In this document: positions 27,854 through 37,800 of the stretch, piece after piece
How the letters are laid out: each line of letters opens with the position of its first letter
Numbering within the stretch: position 1 is the stretch's first letter
Assembly: GCA_039030555.1 (NCBI GenBank)
Contig: JBCCDY010000016.1
Coordinates: 1-64,000 of the forward strand
Direction of reading: 5' to 3'
From: JBCCDY01 sp039030555
GTDB lineage: Bacteria > Bacteroidota > Bacteroidia > Cytophagales > Cyclobacteriaceae
Length of the DNA: 64,000 bases
Notes under the pieces: generated by a model
Databases searched by the model: none
Told to the model about the DNA's origin: nothing
What the model saw: only the letters and a program-made list of their open reading frames with translations
Position numbers and translations under genes: made by a program

Positions 27854-29469
27854 TCATCTTCACTCAATTCGGCAATTTCCTTTTGTTGATGTTCAATTAC
27901 TTTTTCTAATTCCATAGTTTTTCTATGGGCTTCTTCCTGAGTGGCCTGAAGTTCTTCCATATTTTGCCTCATTTCCTCTTCCTGGGAGCGCATCTGTTCT
28001 GCCTGTTCTTGCGATTGCTCTAAGAGTTTTTTGGTGGTCAATGAAGTTTTTAAGGAGACTAAGGATGAAGCCATGATGGTTCCGATCTCATTCATAAAAT
28101 CGATATGATGGCTTTCAAATTTATTGAATGAGGCTAGTTCAATAATACCATGCACTTCTTCGTTTATAAGCATTGGCACAATTAGTAATTCTTTGGGCGT
28201 TGCCTTTCCAAGCCCTGAAGTAATATTTACGTAGTCCGAAGGAATATCCTGTAAATAAATGTATTCTTTTTCGAGATAACATTGTCCAACGAGTCCTTGA
28301 CCTGGCTCTAAAGCTTTCTCTGCAAACTTATCCCTTCCGTAAGCATAACTGCTTTTTAACTCTAAAATCTTTTCTTCGCTTCCATCGCGGTCTTCTACGA
28401 GAAATATACCTCCCTGATTACTATTGGAATAATCGACTATCTCTTTCAGTGCTTTTCTACATAGTTGTTCAAAACTATCTTGATTAAGTCTGATAATCTT
28501 TGAAATACTAGAAATGCCATCGTTATGCCAAATTCTTCTCTTATCATCTTCTTTAACCTTTTTCATCTGGTCGCGCATTTTCATTAATGCACCTGATATA
28601 CCTTCTTCATTTAACTTAACATTTTCATCACTAAGCCCGTCCCATTGGACATTATAATCGGATTGGGTAAGGCTGTTGATGATTTCTTTAGCTCCTTTGA
28701 GGTTATCCCTTAGTTCGTTAACTATAGTGTTCTCTTTTAGGGATTCATCTTTTTTCCCATTGTTAAAAATATAATCCTGATTACTCACCTTAATATCATT
28801 AAAGAAACTCCTGATCCTTTGTTGATTTCGGGCAAACCGCATCAGCACAAAATAAATAGTCGGTAATCCGAAGGCAAGCAGCCCCACTCTGAGGAAAAGT
28901 GAAATTCGATTTAATTTCTTAAAAGAAGCATAATTGGCTTGCTGTAAGTCATCAAAATAAGTCTGAATGGCATAGAACGAAGGGCTAAACTCTATCCAAA
29001 ACTGATAACCAGGATCCTTCTTAAAAATAGACAATAGTTCATCGTCCCTTCCCTGTTTTTTGAGCTTAACCATTTCAGTAACGGTAGCCATATAATCTTT
29101 CATGGCCACGTCTATCTTTTTTAATACTTGCTGGTCAAACTCATACTTTTGAATGTAATGGTTTAGTGAGTCTTTTGCAGTTTTGTATCTTCCGAAAGCG
29201 AGCTGGTAAGGTTCAAGTAAATTATCTTCTGGTACCATATAATATCCTCTTACACCCAGGTCTAAAAGGTGAAGGGTTTCAATCAGTTCGTTGGAATAAA
29301 ATCGAACTGTAATAAAATCCTGATTGGCATTTTGGTTCTTTTCCTGAATAAAATCGAGATAGTAATAAACCCCTCCGCTAACTAGAATTAAAATACCCAG
29401 AAAGTATAGGGCTATTTCAAGTCCTTTTAACTTGACAACTATAATAAAAGCTTCCCATTGATTGCGCAT
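27850..29469 (-). CDS. Membrane sensor with extracytoplasmic helical domain, GAF domain and coiled coil
   Basis: This 539-residue protein has a first TM helix at about residues 15-35. An extracytoplasmic all-helical region of about 150 residues resembles CHASE3/four-helix sensors. A second TM helix lies at about 190-212, followed by a HAMP-like linker, a GAF domain (about 320-470) and a Glu/Gln-rich coiled coil (EEEMRQNMEELQATQEE, 485-539). No histidine kinase, cyclase or GGDEF output is present, so it probably signals through a partner. This domain order is common in Bacteroidota sensors. The 3' end overlaps the convergent DUF1801 stop. Confidence 0.75.
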   Translation of the reverse strand: MRNQWEAFIIVVKLKGLEIALYFLGILILVSGGVYYYLDFIQEKNQNANQDFITVRFYSNELIETLHLLDLGVRGYYMVPEDNLLEPYQLAFGRYKTAKDSLNHYIQKYEFDQQVLKKIDVAMKDYMATVTEMVKLKKQGRDDELLSIFKKDPGYQFWIEFSPSFYAIQTYFDDLQQANYASFKKLNRISLFLRVGLLAFGLPTIYFVLMRFARNQQRIRSFFNDIKVSNQDYIFNNGKKDESLKENTIVNELRDNLKGAKEIINSLTQSDYNVQWDGLSDENVKLNEEGISGALMKMRDQMKKVKEDDKRRIWHNDGISSISKIIRLNQDSFEQLCRKALKEIVDYSNSNQGGIFLVEDRDGSEEKILELKSSYAYGRDKFAEKALEPGQGLVGQCYLEKEYIYLQDIPSDYVNITSGLGKATPKELLIVPMLINEEVHGIIELASFNKFESHHIDFMNEIGTIMASSLVSLKTSLTTKKLLEQSQEQAEQMRSQEEEMRQNMEELQATQEEAHRKTMELEKVIEHQQKEIAELSEDD

Positions 29470-29518
29470 TCAAATCGGTTTATAAAAAGAATATCAAAAA
29501 GCTATTGAATTTATCTGT

Positions 29519-29551
29519 TTTGGTCAAGAATTATGATGAATTATAAATTTC
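29519..29551 (+). promoter_or_regulatory. Candidate Bacteroidota-type promoter for the helicase gene
   Basis: TTTG at 29519-29522 is followed, 21 nt on, by TAAATTTC at 29544-29551. These resemble the -33 TTTG and -7 TAnnTTTG boxes of Bacteroidota sigma factors. The element lies in the divergent intergenic region, 73 nt before the chosen ATG. Confidence 0.3.
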
Positions 29552-29583
29552 TTATTCATCTTGTAATGTTTAAGCTGTAATCC

Positions 29584-29607
29584 AGATGATTAAAGTTTAA
29601 ATCATCT
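29584..29607. repeat. 8-bp perfect inverted repeat in the helicase leader
   Basis: AGATGATT (29584-29591) and AATCATCT (29600-29607) are complementary arms separated by 8 nt, ending 17 nt before the start codon. It could be an operator or a leader hairpin that affects initiation. Confidence 0.45.
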
Positions 29608-29624
29608 TGTGTAGTTTCACGCTT

Positions 29625-31514
29625 ATGTCAGCATCAAAAGAATCTATCCTCAAGCAGATCGAATTATTGCGATTGGAAAAAGAGGAAGACTTGGAACAAT
29701 ATCAACGTAAAGTACTCAATACTTCACCGAAAGAACGAAGAAGAGAAGGGGTTACCTGGTATCCAGTTAAAGTAGATAATATGTTTATTAGTACGGGTGA
29801 CCGGGTTAGTGTAGACCTCATAAAAACCAATGATTTTGACCAGAAACATTCATTTCAGGTAGGCTCTTTGGTTAGTCTTTTTGGAGGTTACGGAAAGGAT
29901 ACAGAAGCTGTAACTGGTGTAGTGAGTTATCTGAAAGGAAAGAGTATGAGGATTGCTTTGAATACTTCTGAGTTTCCAATTTGGGTCAACCATGAGAAAA
30001 CCGGGGTCAATTTGATGTTTGATGAAAATACGTATCGCGAGATGGAGATGGCATTGAAAGATGTGGTTATTGCTGAAAATGGTCGTTTAGCAGAGTTGAG
30101 AAAGGTCTTCTATGGAGAGAAAGATTTAGCTTTTGGAAAAGGATATCGGTTTGACCTTCCCTATTTGAATGTGAAGCAAAATGAGGCTTTAAATAAGGCT
30201 ATTCAATCGGAAGATATAGCCATCATTCACGGTCCTCCGGGCACTGGAAAAACGACCACCATCGTAAATGCTATTAAGGCTGTTGTTCAAGATGAAAAAC
30301 AGGTGTTGGTCTGTGCCCAAAGTAATGCAGCCGTAGACCTTTTGGTAGAAAAGCTTGATAAGCTTGATATCAACGTACTTAGAATAGGACACCCTGCCCG
30401 ACTGACCCCGGAGGTCATAGAAAACAGCCTAGATGTAAAAATCTCCAAGCACGATTCTTTCAAAGAGCTTAAAGAAGTCCGTAAGAGGTCTGAGGAGATG
30501 AAACGTTTGGGTCATCAATATAAAAGAGAGTTTGGGAAACAAGAAAGGGTGCAGAGGGGTATGCTTTTAAAAGAAGCAAGAATTCTGAAACAAGATGCTG
30601 ACCGGATAGAGTCGTATATCACCGATGCCCTTCTCGATAATACGGAAGTTATTGCATGCACTTTAGTCGGATCGAGACATTATCTACTAAAAGAGCGAAG
30701 GTTTAAAACGGTGTTTATCGATGAAGCATCTCAAGCTCTAGAGGGAGCTTGTTGGATACCAATTTTGAAGGCTGACCGGGTTATAATGGCTGGAGACCAT
30801 CAACAATTGCCACCCACAATTAAATCATATGATGCCGCAAAAAAAGGCCTTTCAAAAACGCTTTTCGAAAAAGGAATTCAAAACCTGGGATCATCTGTGA
30901 TGCTGGAAACACAATATCGAATGAACCCGGAGATCATGAACTTTTCTAGTTCTTATTTTTATGATAATAAGCTTAAGACAGCAAGTGAGGTGATGGAAAG
31001 GGAAGATCTGTTCAGTTATGAAAGACCATTTGAATTTATTGATACCGCAGGAGCAGGTTTTGACGAAGCAATCAAAAAAGAAACATTAAGTACCTATAAT
31101 GAAGAGGAAGCTAGATTTCTAATCGACCATTTAGCCATATCTAAATATGAGAATAAGAGTATTGCAATCATTGCTCCTTATAAAGCACAAACCGAAACTA
31201 TTATGGAACTGCTCTCTAAGGATGAACGTCTGGATGATGAGATCAGGGAAAAGATTTCCATTAACTCTGTTGATGCTTTTCAGGGACAGGAAAGAGACAT
31301 CGTTTATATTAGCCTCACACGTTCAAACGATAAGAATGAAATTGGGTTTTTAAAGGAATATAGAAGAATGAACGTGGCTATGACAAGAGCTAAGAGTAAA
31401 TTGGTAATGATTGGAGACTCGGCTACACTGGGATCGGATAACTTTTTCAATCAAATTATAGAACATGTTCAGGAAATAGGAGGATATAGAAGTGTTTTTG
31501 AATATGCCCATTAG
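29625..31514 (+). CDS. SF1 UPF1/IGHMBP2-like DNA/RNA helicase
   Basis: I take ATG 29625 (MSASKESILKQIELL) rather than the TTG six codons upstream, giving 629 residues. An N-terminal beta-barrel region precedes the helicase core. Walker A GPPGTGKTTT is near residue 203 and motif II (IDEASQALEG) near 366. Motif III is AGDHQQLPPT, motif V SVDAFQGQERDIVYISLTRS, and motif VI RRMNVAMTRAKSKLVMIGD. This arrangement with the long inserted 1B/1C region matches the bacterial UPF1-like SF1B helicases annotated as IGHMBP2-like. It unwinds nucleic acid in the 5'-3' direction in characterised relatives; its role in this organism is unknown. Confidence 0.9.
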   Translation: MSASKESILKQIELLRLEKEEDLEQYQRKVLNTSPKERRREGVTWYPVKVDNMFISTGDRVSVDLIKTNDFDQKHSFQVGSLVSLFGGYGKDTEAVTGVVSYLKGKSMRIALNTSEFPIWVNHEKTGVNLMFDENTYREMEMALKDVVIAENGRLAELRKVFYGEKDLAFGKGYRFDLPYLNVKQNEALNKAIQSEDIAIIHGPPGTGKTTTIVNAIKAVVQDEKQVLVCAQSNAAVDLLVEKLDKLDINVLRIGHPARLTPEVIENSLDVKISKHDSFKELKEVRKRSEEMKRLGHQYKREFGKQERVQRGMLLKEARILKQDADRIESYITDALLDNTEVIACTLVGSRHYLLKERRFKTVFIDEASQALEGACWIPILKADRVIMAGDHQQLPPTIKSYDAAKKGLSKTLFEKGIQNLGSSVMLETQYRMNPEIMNFSSSYFYDNKLKTASEVMEREDLFSYERPFEFIDTAGAGFDEAIKKETLSTYNEEEARFLIDHLAISKYENKSIAIIAPYKAQTETIMELLSKDERLDDEIREKISINSVDAFQGQERDIVYISLTRSNDKNEIGFLKEYRRMNVAMTRAKSKLVMIGDSATLGSDNFFNQIIEHVQEIGGYRSVFEYAH

Positions 31515-31515
31515 T

Positions 31516-33006
31516 ATGAATTCTAATAATAAACCAATACGATTTATGAGATGGAAATTAGTCCCGTTTATGATTATTATACGCTTATCAGTTGGTAATT
31601 TTGGATTTAGTCAAAATGCAATAGGCCCGGAGGTAGGTACTTTTAATATTGACAATGTTTTGAAAGGTTCATTTGATAATTTATTAGAGTCAGTTGGCAA
31701 ACCTTTTCCATGCTATAAGTGCGATCATATCATTTCCAGTCAACACCATCAAGATGGAGAAAAACTGAATTTTCAACCCGGTGATACGATATGTTTGGAT
31801 GCTTCCATTGCTTATAAAAATTTAAAATTCACCAACATTAGAGGAACTGAGGAAAACCCTATAACAATGATTAACTGCGGCGGTACGGTGATCATTAATA
31901 CCCCGTCGGGATATACGTTTGTTCTCAAAACTGAGAATAGCTCTCATTTTAGAATCAGTGGAACGGGTTCTCCAAAAGAGTTTTATGGTATTAAGTTAAG
32001 AAATGCTAAAGTGCTAGGATTGACTTTAGATAAGCTAAGCACAAATTTTGAGATAGACCATTTGGAAATTTCAGATGTTGGATTCTCTGGTATCACGGCC
32101 AAAACCGATCCGGGTTGTAACAATGGAACAACCCGGGGACACTTTACAATGAAAAACGTTTCTTTCCATGATAATTTTGTTCACGATGTAGGAGGAGAGG
32201 GCTTTTATGTAGGCAATTCGTTTTATGCAAATGGTAAGCAAAAAGACTGTGGGACAGTTTTCCCTCATGCTATTGAAAGTTTAAGTTTATACAATAACAT
32301 AATAGATAATACTGGAAGGGAGTCTATTCAGGTAGGATCGGCAACAAAAGATGCCAAGATATATTCCAACAGAATGAGTAATTATGGCTTAATTAATAAA
32401 AAACATCATACGAATGGTATTCAAATTGGAGAAGGAACCGGTGGACTATGTTATAATAATGTAGTTTTTGGTGGGCCAGGTAATGGAATAGTTGTCTTAG
32501 GTTATGGAGATAATGTTGTATTTAATAATTTGATTATTGAGCCCCAAGAAAACGGGATTTTCTGTGATGAAAGATACACTCCTAAAATTGAAGGAAATGG
32601 CTTTAGCTTCTTTAACAATACGATAATTAACCCGGGGGAAAACGGGATAAAACTATATGCGGAGCTGGTTGATATGAACAGGTTTGTGAATAACGTAGTA
32701 ATAAATCCAGGTTCTTTTGAAAGGTATGAGAATGATAAGAATAAAAAGAGAACGGGTAAGGATTCATTTATATTTCTTCTGAATGAGACGGTAAATGTAA
32801 TTGTGGAGGGTAATTATTTTTCAAGGGAAATACATGAAGCGGGATTCATATCACCTTCCACAAACAATTTTAGACTTAAACGGAATTCTCCACTGATTGA
32901 TCAGGGAGTCGACTTAGGTGAATTTGAGATTAACTTTGATATTTTAGAAGAAAACAGGCCACAGGGAGAAAAGCCTGATATTGGTGCATTTGAATTTGTC
33001 AAATGA
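31516..33006 (+). CDS. Secreted right-handed beta-helix protein
   Basis: Several starts are possible (GTG 31492, ATG 31504, 31516, 31546). I choose ATG 31516, just after the helicase stop, because it precedes the signal sequence MRWKLVPFMIIIRLSVG. The mature protein has pectate-lyase-like parallel beta-helix coils: repeated short strands with N-rich turns such as NNIIDNTGRESIQVGSA, NNVVFGGPGNGIVVLGYG and NNTIINPGENGIKLYA. It ends with FEINFDILEENRPQGEKPDIGAFEFVK, a common closing motif of such proteins. It probably binds or cleaves polysaccharide; no catalytic residues could be assigned. No T9SS sorting domain is visible. Confidence 0.8.
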   Translation: MNSNNKPIRFMRWKLVPFMIIIRLSVGNFGFSQNAIGPEVGTFNIDNVLKGSFDNLLESVGKPFPCYKCDHIISSQHHQDGEKLNFQPGDTICLDASIAYKNLKFTNIRGTEENPITMINCGGTVIINTPSGYTFVLKTENSSHFRISGTGSPKEFYGIKLRNAKVLGLTLDKLSTNFEIDHLEISDVGFSGITAKTDPGCNNGTTRGHFTMKNVSFHDNFVHDVGGEGFYVGNSFYANGKQKDCGTVFPHAIESLSLYNNIIDNTGRESIQVGSATKDAKIYSNRMSNYGLINKKHHTNGIQIGEGTGGLCYNNVVFGGPGNGIVVLGYGDNVVFNNLIIEPQENGIFCDERYTPKIEGNGFSFFNNTIINPGENGIKLYAELVDMNRFVNNVVINPGSFERYENDKNKKRTGKDSFIFLLNETVNVIVEGNYFSREIHEAGFISPSTNNFRLKRNSPLIDQGVDLGEFEINFDILEENRPQGEKPDIGAFEFVK

Positions 33007-33031
33007 TGTGACTTGAGAAGAGACTCTAAAT

Positions 33032-33793
33032 TTACCAATTCATCTTTTTCAATTCGTTATACTTTTTTACAATTCTTATCAAATCTTCTTCTTTTCGAAA
33101 TGATAGCTTTTGCTGCTTTACAAAGGTCGATAACTTATTCCAGTACTTCCCGAAAATCGGTACATTTTTCTTTTTTGAATTTGACAGTTCCAGAGCATTT
33201 TCATTTTCCAATATGAAATAATTTGCCAATTCTACAATTCGGTCATTGTTTGCATCTGGAACCAGGGTAGGGCTTTCGCTTCCCCTTATCACGGAAATGT
33301 CTTTTATAAAGCCTAAACTCACGGAATCTTCAAAAATAATTTCAATGAATCCTTTTTTATCGTAGTCTTTAAATTCAAAATCCCTGACGTTTACATAGCG
33401 GGATCGCCTGAAGGATTTAGTGTCATACCAACTGAAACTTTTTATATAATTTTCTTTTAGAGCAAACTTGTCACCTTTAATAACGATTTCCATCTGGTCT
33501 CTGAACAAGTCGTATCGCATGGGAACATCCTCAAGCTTACCCAGTCCATAAGACTTCAGGTCACCAATGAGAAAATCATCGTGTATAAAAAACTTGCCTT
33601 CTTCCTCCAGTTTTGCTCCTATGAGTTTATTTGAGGCCGCATCAAGAAGGACTCCATCTATTCCTGAACGTAAACTGGATTGTCCCATTACGCTATGTAG
33701 TAAAAGAAAGAACAGAGGTATAAATTTGATATTGTCCAGAAGTCTCACAATTGAATTTTTTAATTTTTTGTAAGAAAACACTAGAATTAACAA
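33032..33793 (-). CDS. Secreted protein of unknown function
   Basis: This frame has 253 residues from the 33793 start. An internal GTG at 33746-33748 gives a better signal peptide (RLLDNIKFIPLFFLLLHSVMGQ), so the true start may be there (238 residues). The mature part is beta-rich at first (GVLLDAASNKLIGAKLEEEGKF, MEIVIKGDKFALKE) and then helical and lysine-rich. It resembles small uncharacterised exported Bacteroidota proteins that lack a named function. It is convergent with the beta-helix gene, 25 nt between stops, and divergent from the ABC transporter genes. Confidence 0.55.
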   Translation of the reverse strand: MLILVFSYKKLKNSIVRLLDNIKFIPLFFLLLHSVMGQSSLRSGIDGVLLDAASNKLIGAKLEEEGKFFIHDDFLIGDLKSYGLGKLEDVPMRYDLFRDQMEIVIKGDKFALKENYIKSFSWYDTKSFRRSRYVNVRDFEFKDYDKKGFIEIIFEDSVSLGFIKDISVIRGSESPTLVPDANNDRIVELANYFILENENALELSNSKKKNVPIFGKYWNKLSTFVKQQKLSFRKEEDLIRIVKKYNELKKMNW

Positions 33794-33936
33794 CTAATTA
33801 ACGAAAACAACCAGTAGAAGTCTAAAATACCCGAACGATTCAATATTTGACCCTTTTAAGGAATATGATCAACGGCTGTAAGAATTCAATAGTTTGTTAT
33901 ACATATTAGTAAAATGAAAACTTGTAATTACTTTAT

Positions 33937-34827
33937 ATGGAATTAGTTATACAAAACCTCTCAAAAACATATCCTAATGGTGTGAAAGCCCTTAAAGATG
34001 TTAGTTTAAATATACCAAAGGGTATGTTTGGATTACTTGGGCCTAATGGTGCTGGAAAGTCATCTTTAATGAGAACCGTAGCCACACTTCAGGAACCTGA
34101 TACTGGTTCTATTGCACTCGGAGATATTGATGTGCTTACCCAAAAAGAAGAGGTTAGAAAGGTTTTGGGGTATCTTCCTCAAGAATTTGGAGTTTATCCA
34201 AAGGTCTCTGCGGAGGACCTTCTTGACCATTTGGCTGTTCTTAAAGGAATAACTAAGAATCGTGAAAGGAAAGAATTAGTTAAAGCCCTTCTCCAGAAAA
34301 CAAACTTATACCAACACCGGAAAAAAAGTCTAGGAGGCTACTCTGGAGGTATGAAACAGCGTTTTGGAATTGCTCAAGCTTTAATATCAGATCCTAAATT
34401 GATTATCGTTGATGAACCAACAGCCGGATTAGATCCTGCAGAAAGAAACAGATTTTTAAACTTACTTAGTGAGATTGGAGAGAATACGGTTGTTATCCTT
34501 TCAACACATATTGTGGAAGACGTGCTGGAATTATGCACTAACTTTGCCATTATAAATCAAGGAGAAGTTTTAATGACTGGAAACCCAAAAGAGGCTATTA
34601 AAACGATTGAAGGTAAAATATGGAGCAGATCTATTCACAAAGATGAATTGGAACGCTATAAATTGAATTATAATGTAATCTCCGAGCGATTAATTGCGGG
34701 TAATCCCGAGATACACGTCTTCAGTGAAACTAAACCGGATGAGATGTTTGAAGCCATTCAAGCCGATTTGGAAGACGTTTACTTTGCAAAGATTAAAGAA
34801 AACTCATTAGCCACTGAAACCGCATAA
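33937..34827 (+). CDS. ABC transporter ATP-binding protein
   Basis: This 296-residue protein has Walker A GPNGAGKS (35-42), signature YSGGMKQR (about 134-141), Walker B LIIVDEP (about 153-159) and the H-loop in STHIVEDVLE. About 60 C-terminal residues beyond the nucleotide-binding domain are of the type seen in Bacitracin/CcmA-like exporters. It lies 2 nt upstream of the permease/aminopeptidase gene, so the two form one transporter. Substrate unknown. Confidence 0.92.
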   Translation: MELVIQNLSKTYPNGVKALKDVSLNIPKGMFGLLGPNGAGKSSLMRTVATLQEPDTGSIALGDIDVLTQKEEVRKVLGYLPQEFGVYPKVSAEDLLDHLAVLKGITKNRERKELVKALLQKTNLYQHRKKSLGGYSGGMKQRFGIAQALISDPKLIIVDEPTAGLDPAERNRFLNLLSEIGENTVVILSTHIVEDVLELCTNFAIINQGEVLMTGNPKEAIKTIEGKIWSRSIHKDELERYKLNYNVISERLIAGNPEIHVFSETKPDEMFEAIQADLEDVYFAKIKENSLATETA

Positions 34828-34829
34828 TT

Positions 34830-37800
34830 ATGTTTGAGTTTATAAAGTTTGAATTGAAATACAGGGCAACACGCCCAGCCACTTACATATATTTTGGCTT
34901 ACTATTTTTAATGGCCTTCCTTCTGGTTGTTACCGATGCACAAATTGCTGTTGGTGCGACGGGAAAGATAAAAGATAATGCTCCAAGCATTATCACGGGA
35001 GCTATGCAGGTGATCATGTTCTTCGGAATATTCATAGCTTCTGCTGTTATGGGAGTATCTGTACTTCGTGATTATGAACATAAAATGAGTTCGATCATTT
35101 TTTCTACTCCCATCAAAAAGCTCGAATATCTGGCTGGAAAATTTATTGGCTCATTTATCATTCTTATACTAATAAGTAGTGGGCTCATGCTTGGACTTAT
35201 GCTTGGGCAAGGTGTTCCCTGGCCATGGTTGGGTGATAGTAAAGATCTGCTTCCCTTTAACTTCATGGCATATCTATCGCCCTTTTTGATTTTCATCATA
35301 CCTAATTTATTTGCTTTTGGATCCATATTTTTTGCAGGTGGAACATTGGCGAAGAACATGGTCACCGTTTATGCTCAGGGGATAGTCCTTTTTATGGGTT
35401 ATTTGGTTGCAAGTAGTTTTTTGGGCGATTTAGATAATCAGTATTTAGCGGCACTTTTTGATCCTTTTGGATTAGGCGCGCAAGCCTATACTACTCAATA
35501 TTGGACTATATCAGAACAAAATAGTAAGCTACTTTCCTTAAGTGGGGTTATTTTACAGAATAGACTGATTTGGTTCGGTGTTGGTGTTTTTGCATTAGTC
35601 ATCACCGCTTGGAAATTTTCTTTCAACCTTGCCGGTAAAGCATCGAAGAAACAAAAGAAATCAAAAAAATCTACTCAAGAAGTTACTGTGCCTGATCAAA
35701 TTAAGATACCATTGGCACAACAATTATTTGGATTTTCAGCAGAGTGGACTCAATTAAAAGAACTCAGTATTTTTTATTTTAAATGGGTTATCAAGCAAGG
35801 CCCTTTTATTTTTATTTCGTTGGCAGGTATCATATTCGTATTAGTTATAGCTTTTGTTGGAGGTACACAAGGTTACGATATTGAATTGTATGCTACATCC
35901 AGTAGAGTTTTAGATCTAATTGGAATATTCAACCTGTTTTTCATAATTCTGGCTGTTTTCTATACCGCAGAAATTATTTGGAAAGAGCGCGATGTTAAAA
36001 TGAATCTCATTTATGATGCACTACCATATCCCAACTATGTCAGTTTACTGAGTAAATTTTTTGGGATGGTACTCATGAGTATCCTACTTCTTATTGTACT
36101 CATGTTTACCGGTATTTTAATACAATTTATAAAAGGGTACCCTGAGATCGATTCGCATGTTTATTTCAATACGCTTTTTGTAGACACGCTTTTCATGATG
36201 GTGCTATATGTCTTCTTAGGGATTTTTATTCAAACCGTTGTTAACCATAAATTTCTCGGTATCGGCTTGATGATTGTTTTTTACATTTCTTTATTGGCTT
36301 TGGGGCAATTAGGAGTGGAGCACAATATGTTTTACTTCGCTCGGGCGAGTATTGGCACCTACTCTGAAATGAATGACTTTGGTCATTACCTATCGCCATT
36401 CTCATGGTTTAATGCCTATTGGTTTGGCTTGGCGATCGTCTTTTTTGGATTATCTATTTTATTCTCGGTTCGTGGAATGGAAGCTTCATTAAAGAATAGG
36501 CTGAAACTTGGAAAGTTAAGATTAAATAAACGAAGTGCAGCTCTAATCGCTGGTTCGCTTCTAATATTTATGGGGAGTGGCTCATTCATTTACTATAATA
36601 CGAACGTTCTTAATGTTTACAGAAACTCCGATGAGCAGGAAGCACTTCAGGCGGACTATGAAAGAGAGCTAAAGCGGTATCAGGATATCATTCAGCCCAA
36701 AATAGTAGATACTTATGTTGAAGTCGATATAATGCCATTCCAGAGGGATTTTGTATCCAGTGGATACTATATACTAAAGAACAAATCGAAGGAAGTAATT
36801 AATCAGATCCATATTCAGAAATCCCCCGATTATCAGGCTTTAACCACTATGAGCTTTGAGCCTGAGGCAAATGTGAAAGAAGAATATGAAAAGTATGGAT
36901 ATACAATTTTTGATTTGAATAAACCATTGCAACCTGGAGAGTCTGTTAGGATGAATTTTAAAGTTGAATTCACAACCACAGGGTTTAGAGAGGGAGATTC
37001 CAATAATGATGTAGTATTCAATGGAACGTTCTTTAATAACTCTCAGTATTTTCCTTCAATAGGTTATAGTTCAGGATTTGAACTGGGGGATGATGATACT
37101 CGTGAAGATAACGACCTTGAGCCAAAAGAAAGGCTACCGGAGCGGGATGACAGAAAGGGTATCCAAAGCAGCCTTTTTGGGGATGATGCTGACAAAATAA
37201 GTTTTGAAATTATAGTAAGTACAGACAGTAGTCAAATGGCTATTGCTCCGGGATATCTTCAAAAGCAGTGGGATGATGGGGCAAGAAGTTACTACCACTA
37301 TAAAATGGATACTCCGATGGTTAATTTCTACTCGGTTATGTCAGCTGACTATGAGGTAATAAAAGATACCTGGAAGCCTCCTGTAGATACATTGCCAGAA
37401 GTTAGTCTTGAAATCTATTATAACAAAGGCCATGAGTATAATACCGACAGGATGATGAAAGGAATGAAGGAGTCTCTTACTTATTATACTGAAAACTTCA
37501 GTCCATTTCAGTTCAGACAGTTGAGAATTATGGAGTTTCCAAGGTATAGGTCTTTTGCTCAGTCCTTTGCTAATACGGTTCCGTTTTCAGAGGCCATTGG
37601 GTTTATTCAGCAAATTAAAACGAACGACGTTGATTTACCATTTTATGTTACTGCACATGAAGTTGCACACCAATGGTGGGGTCATCAAGTAACAGAAGCT
37701 GGTGTAAAAGGAAATGCAATGCTATCGGAGACTATGTCTCAATACTCTGCTCTGATGGTTATGAAACAGCATTTTCCTCCTGAAATTATAAAAGAGTTTC

